Position numbers and translations under genes: made by a program. From positions 1 through 64,000 of the forward strand of contig DASWRI010000026.1 in NCBI GenBank assembly GCA_036403235.1: DNA of 64,000 bases. The letters are read 5' to 3'. Shown here piece after piece: positions 46,301 to 53,178 of the stretch. Source of the stretch: JBGTFE01 sp036403235. GTDB taxonomy: Bacteria > Acidobacteriota > Blastocatellia > Pyrinomonadales > Pyrinomonadaceae. Every line of letters starts with the position of its first letter. The first letter of the stretch is position 1. A model generated the notes under the pieces. That model was not told the DNA's origin. It was given only the letters and a program-made list of their open reading frames with translations, and ran no database searches.

Positions 46301-46864
46301 ATGCCAAACACCCAGCACGATTTAACGCAGATGCTCATTCGTCTGACCGAGGGAAACACCGAGGTCGTCAACGAGATTTTGCCCGTCATCTACGACGAGC
46401 TGCGCTCGCTGGCCGCCAATTATCTGCGCCGCGAGCGCGAAAATCATACCTTGCAGCCGACCGCGCTCGTCCACGAAGCGTATCTCAAACTAATCGACCA
46501 GAAAAACGTCCAATGGCAAAACCGCGCTCATTTTTTCGGCATCGCCGCCAATATTATGCGCCGCATACTGGTCGACCACGCGCGCAAGCACACGGCCGAA
46601 AAACGCGGCGGAGTCGGCGAAAATCTGCCGCTCGAAGATGAATTAATCGTCGTCTCGGAAGGCAAATCCGCCGAGCTTCTGGCGCTCGACGAAGCGCTCG
46701 AAAATCTCGCCAAAATCGACGAGATGAAATCGAAAATCGTCGAGCTTCGATATTTCGGCGGCCTCTCGGTCGAAGAAACGGCCGAAGTTCTCGGCGTCAG
46801 CGAGATAACCGTAAAAAGACATTGGCGGATGGCGAAGGCGTGGCTTTACGGCCAGATTTCTTAG
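46301..46864 (+). CDS. ECF-like RNA polymerase sigma factor (acidobacterial/planctomycete Sig-70_X6 type)
   Basis: The ATG at 46301 (MPNTQHDLTQMLIRLTEG) is the family's normal start; an open upstream stretch adds 17 residues with no ribosome site. The 187-residue protein has region 2 (ALVHEAYLKLIDQKNVQWQNRAHFFGIAANIMRRILVDHARKHTAEKRGG) and region 4 (LRYFGGLSVEETAEVLGVSEITVKRHWRMAKAWLY), so it should direct RNA polymerase to specific promoters. This group is often linked to Ser/Thr kinases with TPRs, and such a kinase gene lies 1.7 kb upstream. No anti-sigma gene is adjacent, which suggests control by phosphorylation or by expression level. Confidence 0.88.
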   Translation: MPNTQHDLTQMLIRLTEGNTEVVNEILPVIYDELRSLAANYLRRERENHTLQPTALVHEAYLKLIDQKNVQWQNRAHFFGIAANIMRRILVDHARKHTAEKRGGVGENLPLEDELIVVSEGKSAELLALDEALENLAKIDEMKSKIVELRYFGGLSVEETAEVLGVSEITVKRHWRMAKAWLYGQIS

Positions 46865-46872
46865 GCCGATTT

Positions 46873-46901
46873 TTTACACTTTTCGAAACTTGGTCTATAA
46901 T
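46873..46901 (+). promoter_or_regulatory. Near-consensus sigma-70 promoter
   Basis: TTTACA (46873-46878), exactly 17 bases, then TATAAT (46896-46901). It begins nine bases after the stop of the ECF gene and drives the unknown gene at 46948 with a ~40-base leader. It is the best-matching promoter seen in this window. Confidence 0.75.
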
Positions 46902-46947
46902 CAATCAGCATTTAAATAAGAAAATAAATAAGGATAAATTCAATCTT

Positions 46948-47529
46948 ATGGCTCAAGTCCCCGCACTTTTTGAACTTACCGAGCAGCAAGCGGAAAATTC
47001 TTTCGCAGCCGGCGAAAGTCAGGCTGTTTCCGGCAGAACTACTAAATTTGGCAACGAAAAGGAATTAAGATTTCGTTTACAGGGCGGAACTCAGTTCAAA
47101 ATAATTCTCACTTTTCTTTCGCTTTCGGAAGTTGCCCGCCGGAGAGGTTATCTTTTCGCCAAAAGACCCGGCGGAACGGCAAGTGACCGCGCGGATATGA
47201 TTAGAGCTTTAAATCAAGATATAGCAAGAAAACAAAAGCAGGTTTTTCTGGAGGCGGTGGTCAAAGATTACTCGAATCCACAAGGCGAAGATAATACTCC
47301 TAATGTCGGATTTACTCTGGTAACTACCGATGGCCAATCTATCGATACGCAAAATCGCGTTGACCTCGATTTCGGTGTCGGCAGAATGTCCACCGACCAG
47401 GCCGCTCAAGTCATTTTTCCGCTCTACAAAACAGACGGAACTCCGTATCTAACCACGAACATGGACTCTTTTACCGTTGCCGTCGGAACTGACAGCGCCG
47501 GAGACGAGGCAGTTTATCCTTTGCGATAA
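46948..47529 (+). CDS. Cytosolic protein of unknown function
   Basis: The 193-residue product was started at the ATG at 46948, downstream of the strong promoter at 46873-46901; an AAGGAT element lies 14 bases upstream, rather far. There is no signal peptide or membrane helix. The sequence has a helical middle (RADMIRALNQDIARKQKQVF) between beta-like parts (KELRFRLQGGTQFKIILTFLSL, VGFTLVTTDGQSID, DSFTVAVGTDSAG). I do not recognise the family. Its codon use appears less GC-rich than that of its neighbours, which hints at transfer or high-level expression. It has its own promoter and terminator (47582), so it is a single-gene unit. Confidence 0.7.
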   Translation: MAQVPALFELTEQQAENSFAAGESQAVSGRTTKFGNEKELRFRLQGGTQFKIILTFLSLSEVARRRGYLFAKRPGGTASDRADMIRALNQDIARKQKQVFLEAVVKDYSNPQGEDNTPNVGFTLVTTDGQSIDTQNRVDLDFGVGRMSTDQAAQVIFPLYKTDGTPYLTTNMDSFTVAVGTDSAGDEAVYPLR

Positions 47530-47581
47530 ACGCTTTTAATATTTAAAGTCGAAACTCTGTCAAAGCAATTTGGCAGCCGCA

Positions 47582-47617
47582 GGTGAAAGGAAATCTTTCA
47601 CCAATTATTTTATTTCT
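47582..47617 (+). terminator. Rho-independent terminator
   Basis: GGTGAAAG (47582-47589) pairs with CTTTCACC (47595-47602) around a GAAAT loop, followed by AATTATTTTATTTCTT. It ends the unit promoted at 46873. Confidence 0.7.
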
Positions 47618-47662
47618 TCAAACTTCGATTTATCTATTTTTCGGCCGCACATATTTAAAGCG

Positions 47663-49030
47663 CTAAACATCCGCCTTTCCTTTCTCGGCGTTAATCCCAA
47701 GATTTTTCATTCTCCGATACAGATGACTTCTGTCGACGCCCATCAATTCGGCCGCGCGCGACACGTTTCCGTCGGCTTCGGTTAATTTGTGCTGAATAAA
47801 TTCGCGCTGGTAAGCGTCGGTCGCTTCCTTAAACGACGGAAAGCGGAAGGAAGACGCGGGCGGCTCGTCGGTTTGATTTGTTTGCGGCAAATCGTCGGCC
47901 GTGATTTTTTGCTTTTGCGTCATAATCACGACGCGCTCGATGGTATTGCGGAGCTCGCGCACGTTGCCGAGCCAAGCGTAATTCTGCAAAGCTTCAATCG
48001 CTTCTTTTGAAAAATTTTTCGCTTTTTTGCCGTATTCGAGCGAAAATTTATGATTAAAATGCTCGACCAAAAGCGGAACGTCCTCAAGGCGTTCGCGCAA
48101 CGGCGGGATTTGAAACGGGATAACGTTCAGGCGATAAAACAAATCGGCGCGGAAATGCCCGTTTTCGATAAGGCTTTCGAGCGGTTTGTTGGTCGCCGAA
48201 AGCACACGAACGTCAACTTTTACGGGCGTGTTGCTGCCGATTGGCTCAAACCGCTGCTGTTCGAGGACGCGCAAAATCTTGGCTTGCACGCGCGGCGACA
48301 TATCGCCGATTTCGTCGAGAAAAAGCGTCGCGCCGTCGGCGATTTCAAATTTTCCTTTTTTTGCGTGAAGCGCGCCCGAAAACGCGCCTTTCGCGTGCCC
48401 GAACAATTCCGATTCGACCAAATCTTCGGGAATCGCGGCCGAATTTATCTCGACAAACGGCGCGCCCGCCCGTTTCGACTGCGCGTGCAAAGCGCGTGCG
48501 ACCAATTCCTTTCCCGTGCCGGATTCGCCCGAAATCAAAACCCGGCCGTCGGTCGGCGCGACGATGGCGATTTGTTTGCGCAGGGCTCGCATCGCAATCG
48601 ATTCGCCGACCATCGCGTATTCCTGATTTAATTGTTCGGCGAGATTGGCGTTGACGCGCTCGAGTTCTCTCTGCTTGATGGCGTTTCTGACGGTGAGAAT
48701 CGTTTTTTCCAGACTTAGAGGCTTTTCGATAAAATCAAACGCGCCGAGCTTGGTCGCATTCACCGCGGTTTCGATATTGCCGTGACCTGAAATCATCACG
48801 ACGGCCGAATCGTTTCCGTTTTCACGCAAGCTCTTGAGCGTTTCCAGACCGTCGATGCCCGGCAGCCAGATGTCGAGCAAAATACAGGCGAAACTTGCGG
48901 TTTCGATTAATTTCAGACAGTCTTCGCCCGATTCGACGGCTTCTATTTCAAAGCCCTCGTCTTCCAGAACGCCGCGCAGGGTTTCGCGGATTCCGCGTTC
49001 GTCGTCAACAATTAAAATTGAATTGAGCAT
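47663..49030 (-). CDS. NtrX-like sigma-54-dependent response regulator
   Basis: The 455-residue protein has a receiver (~5-120) with LIVDDERG, the phospho-Asp in ILLDIWLPGIDG and the Lys in FIEKPLS; an AAA+ domain (~140-380) with Walker A GESGTGKE (~167-174), the sigma-54 contact loop GAFSGA (the usual form is GAFTGA, so this has a Ser for Thr), Walker B LFLDEIGDM and the arginine-finger region; and a Fis-type helix-turn-helix (~410-452, DGNVSRAAELMGVDRSHLYRRMKNLGI). It should activate sigma-54 promoters on phosphorylation by the adjacent NtrY-like kinase; only 30 bases separate the genes. In many bacteria NtrYX controls nitrogen or envelope functions; the target here is unknown. Confidence 0.92.
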   Translation of the reverse strand: MLNSILIVDDERGIRETLRGVLEDEGFEIEAVESGEDCLKLIETASFACILLDIWLPGIDGLETLKSLRENGNDSAVVMISGHGNIETAVNATKLGAFDFIEKPLSLEKTILTVRNAIKQRELERVNANLAEQLNQEYAMVGESIAMRALRKQIAIVAPTDGRVLISGESGTGKELVARALHAQSKRAGAPFVEINSAAIPEDLVESELFGHAKGAFSGALHAKKGKFEIADGATLFLDEIGDMSPRVQAKILRVLEQQRFEPIGSNTPVKVDVRVLSATNKPLESLIENGHFRADLFYRLNVIPFQIPPLRERLEDVPLLVEHFNHKFSLEYGKKAKNFSKEAIEALQNYAWLGNVRELRNTIERVVIMTQKQKITADDLPQTNQTDEPPASSFRFPSFKEATDAYQREFIQHKLTEADGNVSRAAELMGVDRSHLYRRMKNLGINAEKGKADV

Positions 49031-49060
49031 TCCTTAAAAAGGGTATAAATAAAATCGGAT

Positions 49061-51244
49061 TTAAGTCAAAACCGGCAATTCGATAATAAAGCGCGCGCCG
49101 CGCGGCGGATTCGAAACTGCTTTGATGCGCCCGTGATGCTCGCTGACGATTCGCTGGACGATGGCAAGTCCCAAACCCGTTCCGCGATTTTTGGTTGAAA
49201 AATACGGCTGAAAAAGCTTCTGAAAAGCCGGCGTCGGAATGCCGTTGCCGTTATCGGAAACTTCCGTAACGATTAAATCGCGCGCCGCATCGTGAAAAGT
49301 TTTGATAAAAATTCGCTTCTCGGTTTGCGTTTCGTCAAAGGCTTCAATCGCGTTGTCAATCAAATTTACAAAAACGCGTTTGAGCTGTTCGGCGTCGAGC
49401 ATTACGGAAGGCAGATTTTCGGCCAGACTCAGCTCGATGCGTAAATCGGCGTAACGGTCTTCGTACAAATCGGCGGACTGCCGGACGATTTCGTTTAAGT
49501 TTCCGCCCGCAAGCCGCACGTTCGGCAGACGCGCAAAACGCGAAAACTCGTCAACCATCAATTTCAGCGAATTTACCTCGCGCAAAATCGTTTCGGTGCT
49601 TTCGTTGACGACTTTCTCGATTTGTCCTTTGTCCTTTGTCCTTTGTCCTTCGCCGTTTCCTACCTGCTGATTGCTGAATTTTTTAGCGATTCTTTCCGCC
49701 GAAAGCTGAATCGGCGTCAGGGGATTTTTGATTTCGTGCGCCATCCGCCGCGCAACTTCCTGCCAGGCGGAAGCGCGCTGGGCTTCGAGCAGCTCGGACA
49801 AATCTTCGATGACGAGCACGATGCCGCCCGCTTCGCCGAAATTTCGCGGCAGCGCGCTCGCCGTCAGCGCGACCGGCAGATTCGCGTCCGTCTCGGAATT
49901 TCCGTTTGATTGCGCGCGCAGCAAAACGGTCTGCTCGCTCGCCTGACCGATGCGTTTGGCGCGGTTTAAGAGTCTTTCCAGAACGACGCGATTTTCTTCG
50001 GAAACGAGCTTTGCCAATTCGATTTTTGAAACATCGGCGTTTTCGAGCTTTAAAATTCTGATTGCGGCTTCGTTGATGGTCGTTATCCGATTGTTCGAAT
50101 CAAAGGAAATGACGCCGGTCGAAAGCGACTGCAAAACCGTCTCGATATATTTGCGCCGGTCTTCGAGCTCGGCCGAATTTTCTTCGAGCTTGGCCGACAT
50201 CTGGTTAAACGCCGAAACGAGCAGCGCGAGCTCGTCCTCGGCCAGCACGTCGACGCGATGATTCAAATTTCCGCGCGCAATCTCGTCCGCGCCTTCGGCC
50301 AGGGCTTTTATCGGAACGGTCAGGCCGCGCGCCAGATAAAATGCCGTCCAGCTCGACGCGAAAATCAGCAAAAACGTCAGGACGCCGAGCGTCAAAAATC
50401 CGATTTGGCGGACGGTCACCTGTCTTTCCTTCGATTTATCAAATTCGGCGAGAGAATTATCGAAAAGCTGGCTCACGTTCCGGTCTTGCTTCAGAAAATT
50501 TGAAACGACGATTAAGCGCCGTCCGTCCGAAAAATTGGCGACGGCCGCGTCGAAGTCGTTTCCGTCGTGCAAAACGGGCTCGTCCGGCTTGTTTTGATTT
50601 ATCAGCGAAAGCGTGTTTTCAAGCTCTTTTTTTCGTTCCGCGTCTAATTTTTTTTCGGCCGCGGCAATCGTTTTGTTTTCCTTTGAAACGATTTCCAGAC
50701 GCGTCAGCTCGCCCGAATCCAGAATTTTTCGCAAATCTATATCGCCCGGATTTTGTTTTTCGAGCGACACCGCGAGCATCTGCGTCGTTTCCCAAAGCTT
50801 TACCGATTGGTCGACCGTCGCCTGGCTCTGCACATCTTTGGCTTCGCGAAGCACGTTTTCGGGAATCTGCGTAAACCAGCGCTCAAGCGCGCGATTCATA
50901 AAAAGATACGAAAAAACGGCCATCGCGATTATCGGAAGCAGGCTGACGGCGATAAAAAATATCAGAAGTCTGGTTTTGATTTGCGAGCCGAGCTCGAGCG
51001 CTCGCCGTTCGCGGCTGAGTTTCAAAAGACTTCGGATAAAAATAAACCCGAAAATGATAAAGGCGAGAAAATTGAGCGATGAAAGCGCGTATAAAAGAAG
51101 CGTGTCGCTGGCCGTTTCGACCGACAGATTTTTCCAGACGTTCGACGACTGCAAAAGAAACAAAAGCGCGAGCAGAACGAAAACCACACCGCCCAAGATA
51201 TACGGCGGCGAGCGACGTTTTTTCGGCGCGAGCGGCTTTTCCAC
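49061..51244 (-). CDS. NtrY-like membrane sensor histidine kinase with repeat-encoded insertion
   Basis: The 727-residue kinase starts with GTG at 51244. It has three N-terminal membrane helices (~17-36, ~48-70, ~90-112), a periplasmic region, a further helix (~283-305), HAMP (~305-360), PAS (~370-470), HisKA (MAHEIKNPLTPIQLSAERIA, His ~500) and an ATPase domain (NLIDNAIEAFDE, VSDNGNGI, RGTGLGLAIV). This is the classic NtrY order. Within HisKA, between its two helices, residues ~523-541 (SNQQVGNGEGQRTKDKGQ) come from two heptamer arrays. A -10-like TAAACT preceded by TG lies only seven bases before the GTG, so the mRNA may be leaderless. It pairs with the NtrX-like regulator just downstream. 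Confidence 0.9.
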   Translation of the reverse strand: MEKPLAPKKRRSPPYILGGVVFVLLALLFLLQSSNVWKNLSVETASDTLLLYALSSLNFLAFIIFGFIFIRSLLKLSRERRALELGSQIKTRLLIFFIAVSLLPIIAMAVFSYLFMNRALERWFTQIPENVLREAKDVQSQATVDQSVKLWETTQMLAVSLEKQNPGDIDLRKILDSGELTRLEIVSKENKTIAAAEKKLDAERKKELENTLSLINQNKPDEPVLHDGNDFDAAVANFSDGRRLIVVSNFLKQDRNVSQLFDNSLAEFDKSKERQVTVRQIGFLTLGVLTFLLIFASSWTAFYLARGLTVPIKALAEGADEIARGNLNHRVDVLAEDELALLVSAFNQMSAKLEENSAELEDRRKYIETVLQSLSTGVISFDSNNRITTINEAAIRILKLENADVSKIELAKLVSEENRVVLERLLNRAKRIGQASEQTVLLRAQSNGNSETDANLPVALTASALPRNFGEAGGIVLVIEDLSELLEAQRASAWQEVARRMAHEIKNPLTPIQLSAERIAKKFSNQQVGNGEGQRTKDKGQIEKVVNESTETILREVNSLKLMVDEFSRFARLPNVRLAGGNLNEIVRQSADLYEDRYADLRIELSLAENLPSVMLDAEQLKRVFVNLIDNAIEAFDETQTEKRIFIKTFHDAARDLIVTEVSDNGNGIPTPAFQKLFQPYFSTKNRGTGLGLAIVQRIVSEHHGRIKAVSNPPRGARFIIELPVLT
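49621..49680. repeat. Heptamer array translated inside the NtrY-like kinase
   Basis: Four perfect TTTGTCC units run from 49621 to 49648, followed by a degenerate TTCGCCG, and then a TGCTGATTGCTGAAT segment (49664-49678) of the same TGATTGC family seen at 56211. The reading frame stays open through all of it. Confidence 0.85.
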
Positions 51245-51251
51245 GAGTGCA

Positions 51252-51257
51252 AGTTTA
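51252..51257 (-). promoter_or_regulatory. Extended -10 promoter of the NtrY-like gene
   Basis: On the minus strand TGC-TAAACT ends seven bases before the GTG start at 51244, as expected for a leaderless or nearly leaderless transcript. The -35 region is weak. Confidence 0.4.
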
Positions 51258-51286
51258 GCATAAATTCGGACGTTGTTTATCGATTG

Positions 51287-51315
51287 TTGTCAGTTGCTCC
51301 CGGTTCGGCTAAACT
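51287..51315 (+). promoter_or_regulatory. Promoter of the CPBP protease gene
   Basis: TTGTCA (51287-51292), a 17-base spacer and TAAACT (51310-51315). The expected start of transcription is about five bases before the ATG at 51327. Confidence 0.5.
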
Positions 51316-51326
51316 CGAAAAGATTT

Positions 51327-52259
51327 ATGGATATTCAAACGGTATTTTTTAACCGGGACAATCGACCGAGAAGCGGCTGGCGCTTGACGATTTTCCTGTT
51401 CGCCTTTACTTTTTGCTTCGGTCTTTTGTATTTCGCTGCGTCAGCTTTGCTTTCCGTCTTTAACGTCCGGCTTCAAGTCGGAAGCCTCGCTTTTATCGCC
51501 GTAAACAGCTTGATTTCGCTCATTTCGGCGATTTTAACGGGCTGGCTGTGCGGAAAATTTCTGGAAGATTTACCGTTTCGCGCGCTCGGCTGCTGGTTTA
51601 CAAAAAACTGGTGGAAAGATTTGTCGGCGGGCTTGATTCTCGGAGCTTTCGCCATCGTTTCGGCGATTTTGCTCGGAATGATTTTCGGCGATTTCAGTTT
51701 TCAGCTCAACCGGGACGCCGCCGCCGGCTCGATTTTACTTACGCTGGCAATTTCGCTTGTCGTTTTTATCGTTGCCGGAGCGTTTGAAGAAGCGCTTTTT
51801 CGCGGCTATATTTTGCAGACGTTTGCGCGCGCGCGACTGGCGTGGCTGGCGATTGTTTTAACTTCGCTCTTTTTTGCGTTCGGGCATCTGGGCAATCCGA
51901 ACGCAAATTATATTTCCACGCTAAACACGATTCTGGCCGGAATCTGGTTTAGTCTCGCATACTTGAAAACCAGAACTTTATGGCTTCCCATCGGTCTGCA
52001 TTTGATTTGGAACTGGCTGCAGGGCGCAGTTTTCGGAATCGAGGTGAGCGGTTTGAAAAATCTCGCCGCCGCGCCCGTTTTCCGCGAAATCGACCGCGGC
52101 CCGGCGTGGCTGACCGGCGCCGATTACGGCATCGAAGGCGGATTTGCCTGTACGATTGCCATTATTCTCTCGATTGGACTGCTTTATTTTCTTCCCTTTT
52201 TGAAACCGACCGAAGAAATGCTGGCTTTAACGAGCAAGGAAAAAAAAGTGAATAGTTGA
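51327..52259 (+). CDS. CPBP family intramembrane metalloprotease (CAAX protease-like)
   Basis: The ATG at 51327 follows the promoter by only a few bases; an upstream frame opening at 51273 would run through that promoter. The 310-residue protein has about seven or eight membrane helices and the three family motifs: EExxxR in AGAFEEALFRGYI (two Glu plus Arg), FxxxH in FFAFGHLGNP, and the C-terminal HxxxN in GLHLIWNWLQG. Members cleave prenylated or other membrane proteins or peptides, often in bacteriocin immunity; substrate unknown. The last three residues (VNS) and the TGA stop come from the heptamer repeat at 52248. Its neighbour nadC is convergent. Confidence 0.88.
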   Translation: MDIQTVFFNRDNRPRSGWRLTIFLFAFTFCFGLLYFAASALLSVFNVRLQVGSLAFIAVNSLISLISAILTGWLCGKFLEDLPFRALGCWFTKNWWKDLSAGLILGAFAIVSAILLGMIFGDFSFQLNRDAAAGSILLTLAISLVVFIVAGAFEEALFRGYILQTFARARLAWLAIVLTSLFFAFGHLGNPNANYISTLNTILAGIWFSLAYLKTRTLWLPIGLHLIWNWLQGAVFGIEVSGLKNLAAAPVFREIDRGPAWLTGADYGIEGGFACTIAIILSIGLLYFLPFLKPTEEMLALTSKEKKVNS

Positions 52260-52300
52260 TAGTGGAAAGTGGATAGTTCTTTTCACTATCAACTATTTTC
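52248..52300. repeat. Heptamer hairpin supplying the ends of two convergent genes
   Basis: The units GTGAATA, GTTGATA, GTGGAAA and GTGGATA run from 52248; GAATAGTTGATAGTG (52250-52264) is complementary to 52284-52298. The repeat contains the TGA of the protease gene (52257-52259) and reaches the TGA of nadC (52299-52301). Confidence 0.85.
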
Positions 52301-53156
52301 AAATCGTTTTTATCTTAAACGAAATATCGACCGCTTTCGCCGAATGCGTGATGCGCCCGACGCTGATTAAATCGACTCCGGCTTCGGCAAACGAGCGCAC
52401 TTTGTCCAAATCCATTCCGCCCGAAGCTTCGAGCAAAACGTTCGGATTCATCTGGCGCGCCATCTCGACGAGTTTCGACGCTTCTTCCGGCGTTTGATTG
52501 TCGAGCATAACGATGTCAGCGCCCGCTTCGATGGCTTCGCGAAGCTGCGCCCAGTTTGAAATCTCGACCTCGATTTTGTGCAGATGCCCGACTTTTTGTT
52601 TGGCCATCACGACGGCTTCGGTAATGCCTCCGGCGAGCGCGATGTGATTGTCTTTTATCAAAACTCCGTCGTCGAGTCCGAGGCGATGATTTTTGCCGCC
52701 GCCGACGGTAACGGCGTATTTTTCGAGCATTCGCAAACCCGGCGTCGTCTTGCGCGTATCGACAATGACGGCGTTTGTGCCGGAAATCGCCTCGACATAT
52801 TTTCTCGTCAAAGTCGCGATGCCGGACATTCTTTGCAAAAGATTTAGCGCCAATCTCTCGCCGGTCAGAAGCACGTCGGCATAGCCTTTTAAGGTCGCGA
52901 AAACCGTTCCCGCTTTGACTGCGTCGCCTTCGCCCATGATGGCTTCGATTTCCGGCGATTCCGGGTCGAGATGCGCAAAGACGGCCTCGGCAACCTCAAG
53001 ACCGCAGACGATTAAATCTTCTTTTGCCAAAAATCTCCCGACGCCGCGCACGTCCGGCGGCACGCAGGCCTGCGTCGTGATGTCGCCGCGCCCGATGTCT
53101 TCGGATAAAAATTCGCCAATCGACGCGAGCATATCGCTGTTTTCAATCCAAATCAT
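52299..53156 (-). CDS. nadC: Nicotinate-nucleotide pyrophosphorylase (quinolinate phosphoribosyltransferase)
   Basis: The 285-residue length is normal for NadC, which converts quinolinate and PRPP to nicotinate mononucleotide in NAD synthesis. Family signatures are clear: an N-terminal EDIGRGDITTQA, the central NLLQRMSGIATLTRKYV, the active-site DTRKTTPGLRMLEKYAV with basic substrate-binding residues, GGGKNHRLGLDDGVLIKDNH, and a C-terminal LLEASGGMDLDKVRSFAEAGVDLISVG barrel end. The ATG at 53156 is the first good start. valS lies 22 bases upstream, so nadC is probably co-transcribed with it; no nadA or nadB is in view. The stop codon borders a heptamer hairpin. Confidence 0.95.
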   Translation of the reverse strand: MIWIENSDMLASIGEFLSEDIGRGDITTQACVPPDVRGVGRFLAKEDLIVCGLEVAEAVFAHLDPESPEIEAIMGEGDAVKAGTVFATLKGYADVLLTGERLALNLLQRMSGIATLTRKYVEAISGTNAVIVDTRKTTPGLRMLEKYAVTVGGGKNHRLGLDDGVLIKDNHIALAGGITEAVVMAKQKVGHLHKIEVEISNWAQLREAIEAGADIVMLDNQTPEEASKLVEMARQMNPNVLLEASGGMDLDKVRSFAEAGVDLISVGRITHSAKAVDISFKIKTI

Positions 53157-53178
53157 AGTTTTCTATATGTTGCTGTTT

